A stretch of DNA of 64,000 nucleotides from Phycisphaerae bacterium (GTDB lineage: Bacteria; Planctomycetota; Phycisphaerae; Phycisphaerales; Phycisphaeraceae), in assembly GCA_030425705.1 (NCBI GenBank), contig JAUHZU010000013.1, positions 60,720 to 124,719 of the forward strand. Direction: 5' to 3'. Within the stretch, counting starts at the first letter, position 1. Each line of letters opens with the position of its first letter. Below the pieces are notes generated by a model. That model saw only the letters and a program-made list of their open reading frames with translations. It was not told where the DNA came from and made no database searches. This document shows, piece after piece, positions 47,181 to 56,800 of the stretch. Position numbers and translations under genes: made by a program.

Positions 47181-47347
47181 GTACCGGCCGGGGCTCGGTT
47201 CGTACAGCGTACTAACACGGATTCATAGCCGATCCCGGCAGGTTTTGGCCTTCGTGCTGGATTCCCGGCCCAGATGCCTTAAAGTGGTGTGACAGCGGGG
47301 CCTGCCGGTTTCTGATTCACCCGCTCTTCCTCTCTCAGGGGTGACCG

Positions 47348-49639
47348 ATGTCTGTCTCACCCGGCCGTACGGAAAACCCATCGGACCGCTCGTACGCGGG
47401 GATGGTGCCGCAACGCGACGCCGACGAGCAGCGTGCGATGCTGATCCACGCCTGGTCGCTCATGGCCCAGCAGCACTGGGACGACGCGTTGGACCACCTC
47501 GACAACGCGCCCCGGCTCGGCTCGGCCGGACGCATGGCCCAGCGCACCGCCGCGAACATGCGCGCCCTGCACGAGCACCGCCCGGCGGTCTACCGCCAGC
47601 TGCTCTCGCTGTTCCCCATCGACATGCAGAACCGGCACTACCGCCCGGTCCGTTCCAAGGCCGGCTGGAAGACGATCGTCGTCCGCACCATCGAGGGCGA
47701 CCACCTCATCAACCCGATCGACGACCCCGCCGCCGCGGCGCAGCGCGACGCCGCCAAGCTCGCCGAGCCGCTCCGGCAGGACACGCCGCTGCTGCTGTGC
47801 GGCATCGCCGACGGCTACTTCTTCGAGTCGCTCAGCCACCGCAAGCGCGAGCACGCCGGGGGAAAAGTCTCGGCGTTGTACCTGGTCGAGCCCGAGCCGG
47901 ACCTGCTGCTCGCGAACCTCGCGCTGCACGACTTCAGCGGCCGGACCGGCCCGATCGCTTCGCCCTGGGTCGAGTGGTTCGTCGGCCCTGGCTGGCAGGA
48001 CCTGCTGGTCGAACGCTTCCAGGAGCAGTGGATGCTCCCCGTGCCGGGGCTGGTGCTCGGCCGCAAAGACATGCACGAGCCGCTGAAGGAAGCGCTGGCG
48101 CTCATCAAGGACTTCCGCAAGCAGGCCGCCGGCCGACAACGCGAGGAAGCGCTGCAGCACGGCGTCTACACCCACCGCGACCAGCTCGCGCGCCAGCTCC
48201 GAGGGGACGCCGGGCGGTCGCCGCGTGCGCTGCTGATCCACTCGCGCTTCGAGGAAGCGCCGCCCGACGTCGCACAACGATTGGCCGCTGGGCTGGGGGC
48301 CCTGGGCTGGGAGTGCGAAACGCTGACCGAACCCGCCGACCACCACCGCATGACCCCGCTGCCGGTGTGGAATGCGCTAGGCGAAACCAAGCCCGACCTG
48401 ATCGTCGTGCTCGGCGAGCGCTGGGCCGACCGGCGCGACGTCATCGACCCGCGCATCCCCGTGGTCCGCTGGGTCTTCGACACCGACCACCCCGCGTCCA
48501 GCACCGCCGAACGCGCAACGCTCAACCTCCGCGACTTCGTGCTCTGCAGCGCCAACCCGCTCGACGGCGCGACGCACGGCTACCCCGACCGGCAGGTCCT
48601 CTGCATCCCCGGCGTGGTCGAGATCAACAGCAACCTCCAGCACACCGCCGCCGCCAACCCCGACCACACCGGTCACGCCGACCTGCTCTACATCGGCGGC
48701 GGGGCGGGGGACCCGATGACGCTGCTCACCGAGGTGACCCAGCGGCTGTCCAACCCGTCGCTCGCGCTGCTGGCCGAGGCCGTCGGCGAGCTGATGATCG
48801 CCGACTACCAGCGGGGGAAGGCCTATCCCACCCGCTGGCACATCGACCAGTTGGCGCGCGACCTGACGCCGCAGGTCCGCGGGCTCAAGCTCTCGGACAA
48901 GCTGTACCGCCAGCTCGCCGGCATCCTGTTCGCACCGTTTAACGAAGCGCTCTACCGGCAGCAGACCCTGGCCTGGGCCGCCGACGCCGCGGAGGAACTC
49001 GGGCTCACACTGGCGATCCACGGCAAGGGCTGGCACCGCAACGACCGCTTCAAGCCCTACGCGCACAGCCGGCCATCCACCGCCGAACGCCGCGACACCC
49101 TTATCGCCGAGGCGGCCTTCAACCTCCACATCGCCCCGTCGTTCTGTATCGACACGAAGCTGATGGACGGCCTCGCCGCCGGCGGGTTCTACCTCACCCG
49201 GCGGCACCCCGCCGACGCGCTGCTGCCCGAACTGGTGGGCGTGCTTGAGAACTACTGCCCGCCGACCGCCGAGACGACCGCGCAGGCGCTCGACGAGGTC
49301 GAGCCGAAGCACCGCCCGCAGCTCGAACGCCTCCTGGAACGCGCCCAGTGGATCACCGACCAGGGCAAGGGGGTCGACCCGATCGCCTGCGTCCGCGCCT
49401 GTGTCCGCTGCGGTCTGCTCGACCGGCACCACGTCGCGCTGCCCCGCCTCGACCAGTGCGAGTTCGAGAACGCCGACCAGCTCAAGCAGCGCCTCGAACG
49501 CTTCCAGAACGCGCCCGCCAAGCGGCTGGATATCACACAAAAGCAGCGGGCCGCGCTGCAGCACCGGCTGTCGTTCACGTCCGGGCTCGCGCGCAGCATC
49601 GCCCGCATCGCCGAGCTCATCGAGACCGAGGAGGCGTGA
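47348..49639 (+). CDS. two-part glycosyltransferase-like protein (Maf/DUF115-like plus CgeB-like)
   Basis: 763 aa, soluble. The N-terminal half has a Rossmann-like segment LLCGIADGYFFESL...ALYLVEPEPDLLLANLALHDF, which resembles the MptE/DUF115 core of Maf flagellin glycosyltransferases. The C-terminal half (residues ~280-680) resembles CgeB/DUF3880-type GT-B enzymes: RALLIHSRFEE, IPVVRWVFDTDHP, GYPDRQVLCIPGVVEINS and NLHIAPSFCIDTKLMDGLAAGGFYL. Substrate and acceptor are unknown; protein or surface glycan glycosylation is inferred. AGGGG lies 6 nt before the ATG. A lipoprotein gene follows after 42 bp. Confidence 0.65.
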   Translation: MSVSPGRTENPSDRSYAGMVPQRDADEQRAMLIHAWSLMAQQHWDDALDHLDNAPRLGSAGRMAQRTAANMRALHEHRPAVYRQLLSLFPIDMQNRHYRPVRSKAGWKTIVVRTIEGDHLINPIDDPAAAAQRDAAKLAEPLRQDTPLLLCGIADGYFFESLSHRKREHAGGKVSALYLVEPEPDLLLANLALHDFSGRTGPIASPWVEWFVGPGWQDLLVERFQEQWMLPVPGLVLGRKDMHEPLKEALALIKDFRKQAAGRQREEALQHGVYTHRDQLARQLRGDAGRSPRALLIHSRFEEAPPDVAQRLAAGLGALGWECETLTEPADHHRMTPLPVWNALGETKPDLIVVLGERWADRRDVIDPRIPVVRWVFDTDHPASSTAERATLNLRDFVLCSANPLDGATHGYPDRQVLCIPGVVEINSNLQHTAAANPDHTGHADLLYIGGGAGDPMTLLTEVTQRLSNPSLALLAEAVGELMIADYQRGKAYPTRWHIDQLARDLTPQVRGLKLSDKLYRQLAGILFAPFNEALYRQQTLAWAADAAEELGLTLAIHGKGWHRNDRFKPYAHSRPSTAERRDTLIAEAAFNLHIAPSFCIDTKLMDGLAAGGFYLTRRHPADALLPELVGVLENYCPPTAETTAQALDEVEPKHRPQLERLLERAQWITDQGKGVDPIACVRACVRCGLLDRHHVALPRLDQCEFENADQLKQRLERFQNAPAKRLDITQKQRAALQHRLSFTSGLARSIARIAELIETEEA

Positions 49640-49681
49640 CCGCTGCCGGCGGTTGCCGCTTCTCCCAGCCGGAGCCCACCG

Positions 49682-50863
49682 ATGCCACGCCGACCGTTCG
49701 CCGTCTTCCTGGCCTTGGCGTCACTGTTATTGCTCGCCGGCTGCAACGCGCAGCCGACGCGCCAGCGCGGCACCGCCTACCCCGCACCGCCCGATGTCGG
49801 CCCGTCGGTCGAGTCGCGTCACGTCAACTTCACCAACGGCGACTCCATCGCGTTCAGCGCCTTCAAGCGCAAGGTCCACAGCCGCACCACCGGCCAGGCC
49901 CTGACCCTGCTGATCGAGCCGCCCGTCGAGGTCGATGCGCCCGACGCTGTGGCGCAGGCGAAGTTCCTCTACGACACCGGGCCGGTCTACCATGAGGACC
50001 TGCCGGACCTCACCGCGGTGATCCTCGGCTACCGGTCCTACGCCTCGTACGCCGCCTACTACGCCCGCAACCAGCGCGCCGCCAACCCCTTCACCTTCAT
50101 TGTCCCGCTGACGCAGTGGCAGCTGCACCTGCTCTTCCCAACAAGCGGCGAGCCGCATGTCCTCTCGATCAACACCGGCCGGTTCGCTCTCCCGATCTCC
50201 GCCGACGACCGGGAGCGCCTCATCACCGCTGTCGCCACCTGGCAGCCGGTCTATGATGCGCTCGCCCGCGCCGCGCTCCCCAGCGCCGAAGCCCTCACGC
50301 AACAACTCGCCGCCGACGCCGACCAGCCCCACCCGACGGTCACCCTCCACGAAGGCGAACCCCTCGCCGCCTGGCGGGTCGCCCGGCACACGGTCACCTT
50401 CGACAGCACCCGTATCTCCAGCCCGGCCCTTGACCAGACCGTTGAGCCCCGCGAAGCGACCGGCTACCGCCTGCTCGCCGCCATCGAGCCGGCCTACCTC
50501 CACGCCAACGCCGTCCGGGCCGTCGCCAACCGCGACCTACAGCTCCGCCTGCTGTTCGAGGCCCTGCCCCGCAGCGCGCCGCAGACCCCGCCGCTCCCCG
50601 CGCCGACCCGCGTCCGCTTCCACACCCGAGACCTCAGTCAGTCCTGGTCCGTCTCGCCCACGCCCGACGCCCCCAACCACTTCGCCGCCCACCTCCCCGC
50701 GGACAGCATCGGCAAGCTGCTCGGCACCGAACGGATGCTCCAACTCGACGTCACCCACGGCGACACGACCCGCACCTACACCCTCGACACGAACAACCTC
50801 GGTCAGGTCCTCAACCACCTGCCCGACGCGTTTTTTGATGTCGACGATAGTGCCTTGCCCTAG
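49682..50863 (+). CDS. hypothetical lipoprotein, 393 aa
   Basis: Signal peptide with a lipobox, LASLLLLAGC (Cys20), so a membrane-anchored envelope lipoprotein. The mature part has no domain I can name; it is rich in proline and aromatic residues, with VNFTNGDSIAFSAFKRKVHS near the start and a segment YRSYASYAAYYARNQRAANPF. It follows the glycosyltransferase by 42 nt on the same strand, suggesting an operon, so a role in surface glycan or envelope assembly is possible. Function cannot be called. Confidence 0.75.
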   Translation: MPRRPFAVFLALASLLLLAGCNAQPTRQRGTAYPAPPDVGPSVESRHVNFTNGDSIAFSAFKRKVHSRTTGQALTLLIEPPVEVDAPDAVAQAKFLYDTGPVYHEDLPDLTAVILGYRSYASYAAYYARNQRAANPFTFIVPLTQWQLHLLFPTSGEPHVLSINTGRFALPISADDRERLITAVATWQPVYDALARAALPSAEALTQQLAADADQPHPTVTLHEGEPLAAWRVARHTVTFDSTRISSPALDQTVEPREATGYRLLAAIEPAYLHANAVRAVANRDLQLRLLFEALPRSAPQTPPLPAPTRVRFHTRDLSQSWSVSPTPDAPNHFAAHLPADSIGKLLGTERMLQLDVTHGDTTRTYTLDTNNLGQVLNHLPDAFFDVDDSALP

Positions 50864-51110
50864 CACGACGGCTTGTGGCTGTCGGCCTCACTGCTCGCGA
50901 TACCGATCGGCTGGCCATGGGGCGCAGCGGGTGTGTGCAACAGACTTCGGCCGGGGGTCGAAGGGGCAGATTTTCTGGCCTCGGCGGTGGCCTGCTGCTG
51001 ATAATCAGTATCGGTCGGGTACTTGGTGGACACGCCAGCCCGAGATTTCCATCCGGGTCATGTTTCTACAGCCATTCCGGGGTTTGTGGAGTGTTGGTTT
51101 GAGGACCGTC

Positions 51111-52349
51111 ATGCGACCCGTTGATTTCGAGAAGGAACGGGTCGAGTCCTCGATCCCAGCGGTCTTTGAGCGGTGCGTGGTGGTGGACTCTAGCCGTCCC
51201 GCAGTGGTTTCCAACGGCTCGATCCTGTCGTATGGTGAGCTCAACACTCACGCCAACCGTCTCGCGCATATGCTGCTGCAGCGAGGGACCCGGCCCGGTC
51301 AGGTGGTCGCGATCCTCGCCGACCAGGGACCACCGCTTGTGGCAGCGCAGCTGGGCATCCTTAAAGCTGGTGCCGCCTTTGTCCCGCTGGACCCCAGCTA
51401 CCCTGCGCAGCGTAACGGTTACATGTTGAAAGATGCCGGTGCCGCGGTGTTGGTCTCGCAAGACCGGCATTACGCCTCGGCCACCTCGCTTGCTGGCGCC
51501 AGCGCCGAGGTCCTCGACCTGGATGCGCTTGATACAACCGTTGCTGTGACCGACCCCGGTCTGGCGATCGATCCGGGCACGTTGGCTTATGTGCTCTACA
51601 CTTCCGGCTCGACCGGTCGGCCCAAAGGCGTCATGCAGCCGCACCGATCAGTCCTGCACAACGCAGAACGGCACCGCGTCTACTTCGGGCTGACCGCCGC
51701 CGACCGCCAGTCGCTGGTCTACCCTTGCAGTGTGTATGGCGGCACCCGCGATATCTACAACGCACTGCTCACCGGAGCGTCGCTTCATCACTACCCGCTT
51801 ACAACGCTCGGCTACGCGGGCCTCGCCGACTGGCTCCGCGAGCAGCGCGTCTCCGTCTTCTGCTCAGTGGTCACCGTCTTCCGCCATTTCGTCCGCACCC
51901 TCGACGGCCCGGACACCCTGCCCGACATCCGCCTGGTCAAGCTGGGTGGTGAGGCCCCGGCCTCAGCCGACCTCGCGCGCTTCCGCGCTCATTTCTCACG
52001 TAGGTGCACGCTCTTCTGTGGGCTGGGCAGCACCGAAGTCGGTATGGCACGCAGGTTCCCGGTCGATCACGGCACCCGGCTTGATGGCCCGGGCGTCCCG
52101 CTGGGGTATCCCGTCGATGGGGTCGAGGTCCTGCTGCTTGACCCGGAGCGTCGGCCCGTGCCCCCGCAGACCATCGGTGAGATCGCCATTCGCAGCCGCT
52201 ACATCACCACCGGTTATCTTGGACGCGATGACCTTAACGCCACGGTCTTCGGGCCCGTTGGCGAAGACGGCAGCCGTCTGTTCTATACCGGCGACCTCGG
52301 CGTGTTGGATGAGCAGGGCCGTCTGGTGCATAAGGGACGCCTCGACTAG
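51111..52349 (+). pseudogene. NRPS-like gene, 5' part: adenylation domain cut by in-frame TAG
   Basis: Codes residues 1-412 of an adenylation domain. Core motifs are YVLYTSGSTGRPKGV (A3), VKLGGEAP, FCGLGSTEVG (A5), GEIAIRSRYITTGYLG (A6) and YTGDLG (A7). It stops at TAG 52347-52349 within A8: GRLD-stop-QVKINGNRVE, where a residue is expected between Asp and Gln. The frame is unbroken before and after, so this is one gene with the part starting at 52350. GAGGA lies 5 nt before the ATG. Alone this part lacks A8 to A10, including the catalytic lysine, and should be inactive. There is no condensation domain upstream. Confidence 0.85.
52347..52349 (+). other. in-frame amber codon in adenylation motif A8
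   Basis: Codon 413 of the NRPS-like reading frame. The local order is GAC-TAG-CAG. Conserved motif GRxDxQVKI requires a residue here, commonly Tyr, His, Phe, Asp or Glu. TAC and GAG are each one base from TAG. Read-through would give an 866-residue A-T-TE protein. Confidence 0.9.
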
Positions 52350-53711
52350 CAGGTTAAGATCAACGGCAACCGAGTCGAACTCTTGGAAGTTGAAGCCGCC
52401 TTGGCCGAGCACCCCGAGGTCCTTGATGCAGCGGTTGTTGCCCGGCCCGTGACACACGGCAGCCAACGGCTCGTCGCCTACATCGTGCTGAAGCAGGACT
52501 ATCGGCCGGGGGTCACTGAGCTCCGTGACTTCCTCCGCCCCCGACTGCCACGCTTCGCGCTGCCGGGTGTGTTCGTGCCTCTGGCGGAACTCCCCCAGAC
52601 CCCCAACGGCAAGACCGACCGCCAGGCCTTGCCGGACCCGCAGGGCCGTTCGCTCCGACCGGGCACCGCCTACCTCGAACCGCACACCGAAACACAACGC
52701 GTCCTCTGCAACCTCTTCGAGAAGACGCTGGGTGTCGATCGGCCCGGGGTCCACGACAACTTCTTTGACCTCGGCGGCGACTCCCTCTCGGCCGTCGACC
52801 TGCTGCTCGAACTCGAACGACACTTCGGTACCGCACCGACACTCACGCAGATGTTCGCCCGTCCTACGCCCTTTGCAATCGCGGAACAGCTCACCGGGGA
52901 CGGCCGAGCCGTGGAAGCCGACGCCGCCGCAACGATCCGGCTCAACCAGAACGATGCGGCAGACACACTCTTCGTCTTCGCCGGGAAGGGCGGCTCGGTG
53001 ATGTGCATGCGGCCGTTGGCCGAACGGCTCCACACCTTCCGCGTCATCGGAATGCAGTACCCAGGTGTGGCCGACGGCTCAACGCCCATGGATAGCGTCC
53101 GGGCTCTGGCCCAGCGGATGACCCGGCGTATCCTCAAGACGCAGGCCGACGACGGCTACCACCTCATGGGCTACTCATTCGGTGGGCTCGTCGCCTTCGA
53201 GACCGCACGCCTCCTCCGTGAACAACAACACAAGGTCGCTTCACTCACGCTGCTCGACACCGTCGTCCCCGGTGCGCGACGGCCCAAGTCCCGCCTCGGC
53301 AAAGCGGCTGTCCACCTCCGACGTGCCCTTGCCCGGTATCCGGCAAGCCCCGCACCCCCCGAAGAAAAGCTCCACGACAGCCAGGCCAAGGACCCCGCAA
53401 CCGCGCGCTTCCTCGCCGAACTCGAGGCCCACGCCCACGCCTGTGAACGTGCCGCCCGGCAGTACCGCCCGGAACCCTACGACGGGCCGATCACACTCAT
53501 ACGCTGCGATGACCTGCCCCCCGGCGCCGCGTTCTACAACACGCCCCACGACTACGGCTGGTCCAAGCACTGCTCCCGACCCATCCAAAACCGTTCCACA
53601 CCCGGGCATCACCTTCATCTCTTCGAACACCCCTACGTCGAACAACTCGCCAATCTCCTCAATCAGCTCATTACCCAAGGCAGCTCACAAGGCGGCGCCG
53701 ACGTACGTTAG
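52350..53711 (+). pseudogene. NRPS-like gene, 3' part: end of A domain, carrier domain and thioesterase
   Basis: Same frame as the part before the amber codon. It holds the rest of A8 (QVKINGNRVELLEVE), A10 (PQTPNGKTDRQAL, with the catalytic Lys), a thiolation domain with DNFFDLGGDSLSAV (Ser558 carries phosphopantetheine) and a type I thioesterase with GYSFGGLVAFE (Ser about 689), Asp in LLDTV and a late His in GHHLHLFEHP. No credible start codon or ribosome site lies after the stop; TTG 52383 is the first possible start. The A-T-TE order without a C domain is that of stand-alone synthetases that make amides, esters or dimerised aromatic acids. All domain motifs remain intact, so decay is recent or the stop is read through. 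Confidence 0.85.
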
Positions 53712-53866
53712 CCCATCCGCGATATCCGCCGTCCGGCATGTTTACTGTGGCTGCGGGTAAGTTACCCCCAGACATGCGTATCAAAATGGCCTCACGTCCG
53801 GCTGAGTCTTCGGATTCGCCGGGCGGTTTATCGCTATCTCGGCCGACACCAGATGACCGTGGCCTC

Positions 53867-56800
53867 TCATCGACGCCGACGCAGCAGCGCCAGACCGGTC
53901 ATCGCAAACAGTGTGGCTGTCCCCGGCTCTGGGATGTTGACATCCGGCGGGGTGCCGTCGCCCCAATAGGTCAGGACCAGCTGCAGGTCCGCGTCCCCGA
54001 CCAGGCCGTCGCCGGTCAGATCGCCGGCGGCGTAGTCGTAGGGGTTGACGCTGTCGCCCCAGTGGGCGAGGAGCAGGTCGAGGTCCTCGACGCCGACGAA
54101 GCCGTCGGTGTTCACGTCGCCGAGCAGCTCAAAGCTCAGCTCGCCGGTTGTATAGAGGTGCTGCAGGTTGATCCCCAGGCCGCTGTTGGCGAAGAAGTCG
54201 GTGTCGTCTTCGAACGAGACGTCTTCGAAGCTGCCCGAGAGGATCGACCAGTCCAGCAGGTCGACGCGCGAGCCCGGGGCCGGCTCGCCCGCCTGGGCGG
54301 ACCACTCTTCGAGCAGCACGATCCGCAACTCGCCGCCGAGGGTCAGCCGGCCACCGACATTGACAAAATCGTAGTCGTCGCCCTGGACGTCCCCGGCGAT
54401 CTCGAGCCGGAGCGCCCGGCTGGCGGAGAGGTCCAGGTCGCCGGCGATGTTGACGGAGCCGGGGCTGGAGCCGGGGCTGAAGTCGCCATGGATCTCCACG
54501 CCGCCGTTGCCCGAGACGTCGAAGCTGCCCTCGACATCGCTGAAGAAGATGGCCAGCCCGCCTTCGCCGATGAAGAGGTCGCCCTCGAGCTCGGCGTAGT
54601 CAAAGAACTTCGCGCGGGTCTCGGAGCTGATCGTGATGCGCGCGTCTTCGCCGAGGTAGAGGTCGCCGAACAGCTTGGTCTCTTCGCCGGAGAAGGTGGC
54701 GACGCCGTCGTTGTGGTTGCTCAGCTCGGGGACGCGGAGGATGGCGTTCTCGATAGAGACCTGCCCCTCGTTCCAGAGCTCGCCCTCGTGCATGATGAGC
54801 TGCCCGCCGTCGAGCAGGATGATGTGCCCGCCGGGGCCGGACTCCCCGCCCTCCGGGTCGTCGAACGGGGGAGCGTTAAAGAGCTCCAGGCCGTCGCCGT
54901 CCTGGGAGTAGACCTCGATGATGGCGTCGTGGGCGTAGAAGGTGCCGCCGTTGGCGATGTGTGCGGTGTCGAGGATGAGGTGTTCGCCATCGGTGGCGCG
55001 GACCTCGCCGTCGTACTCGATGTAGATGTTGCCGTCGCCGGCGAACTCGCCGTCGGCCAGGACGTAGCCCGTGCCGGACAGCACGCCGGAGATATTGATG
55101 CCGTCGGCCCGGAGGTAGCTGGTGCCGTCAAACATCTGTACACGCCCGCGCAGCTCGATAATGTTGCCGGCGATCACTTCACCGGTGCCGCGGACCTGGA
55201 GCACGCCGTCCTGCTCGACGTAGATGTTTAGCGCGGGGTTGAGCTGGTAGTCCTCGACGATAACCACCCGGCCCATGTCGCCGCCCAGGGTCACGAAGAA
55301 CTGGGAGTTGACCGCGACCGACCCGCTGTTGACCGACAGCAGGTGCCCGTTGACCAGCGAGCCGTACTCGAAGACCCCGCCGTTGAGGGTGAGGGGGGTG
55401 AGGAGCGTGGCCTGGCCGTCGATGGAGAGGGTCTGGCCCGGGTTGAGCTGCCCGTCGGTGCTGGCGAGCAGCATGTCCACGAAGCCGGGGGTCAGCACGG
55501 CGTCGTCAAGGAGACTGACCGTGCCGAGGTACCAGTTGAACTCGCCGTCGAGTTCGCTGATCTCGTAGGTCTCGAGGGTACCGCCCAGCAGGTTGAACGT
55601 GCCGGTGTCAAAGATATAGAGCGAACCGGTCTGGAGCGTGGCCTGGTCCATGACGGAGACCTCGCCGCCGGCCAGGCTGCCGGGGTCCGAGCCGACGACA
55701 ACCGTGGACAGCACCTCGAAGACGGCGTTGTCTTCAAGGGTCAGGCGGCCGTTCCCCGGCGAGCCGAACTCCACGTCGTAGCCGATGTAGGACGAGTAGG
55801 CCCCGACGTAGGCGTCTTCGAGCAAGTCGGCCTCGGCGTCGTTGCCATAGCCGCCGAGGGTGAGGTGGCTCAGACTCAAGTTCGCGTTGGTGTCCACAAC
55901 CAGGACCGAGGTCCCGCCGGGGGCCCCGGCGGCGGGGTCGTAACCGCCGTAATACAGGAAGCCGTCCACGTCGCTGTTGCCGCTGAAGTGGAGCTGATCG
56001 CTGGCGTGGTCGTAGACATCGAAGTCGAAGTCGGCGTCCTCGACGTAGACCCCGCCGCCCGTGTGGCGGACATCCTCGACGGCGGCCGAGGCGGTGATAA
56101 CATCGAACAATGCGTTGTGCTCGATGTAGAGCATGCCGTTGACCTGGGCCGCCGCGCCCTGGTCGATGGTGAGCACGCCGCTGCCGAAGGCCGATCCGAC
56201 CGTCAGCTCGGCGGTCGTGAGCAGGGTGCCGCTCCCGGAGAGGGCGAGCTCGCCGTCGCTGACTTGTGCGACATCAGAGGTGATCGTCGCGCCGCCGCTT
56301 AGGGCCGCGTCCGCGTCGTTGTTCACCCCGCCGACCTCGAATCGGCCGGTCAGGCTGATCGTCGCCTGGTTGCCGACGCTCAGCGCCGCGGACTCCCCCG
56401 TAATCACGGGGTAGGGGTCCCAGCCGACACGCAGGTCCCGGCCGGCCAGCGTCGTCCCATTCCCCTCGACCTGCAGCTGTCCGCTGGGCAGGTGGTAGTC
56501 GAGAAAGGTCAGGTCGCCGCCGGAGTTGACGGTGACGGTGCCCCGGAAATGATCGATGGTCTGGAAGTTGGCGACGCCGTCGTTTTCGAGGATCAGGCTG
56601 ACGTTGTTGACCGGGTCGGCCGCGCGGAGCGTGAGGTTGTGACCGCTGCTCTCGAAAGTTGAGCCGGCCCCGCTGATGCGCAGCGCCGCGTCGAGCGTGG
56701 TGGTGCTGCCCAGGTGCGTGGTGCCGTTGGCCCCGGTGCGGTCCAGCACCGCGCCGGCCAGGACCTCGAGCGTGCTCTGCCCCAGGCCCTCGATATACAG

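Noticed and set aside
52347..52349. Pyrrolysine or amber reassignment
   Set aside because: No pyl genes seen, no PYLIS-like case can be made, and TAG ends the same gene and others (for example the VWA gene at 28598-28600).
52340..52400. Programmed frameshift in the NRPS-like gene
   Set aside because: Both halves are in the same frame; only a stop codon separates them.
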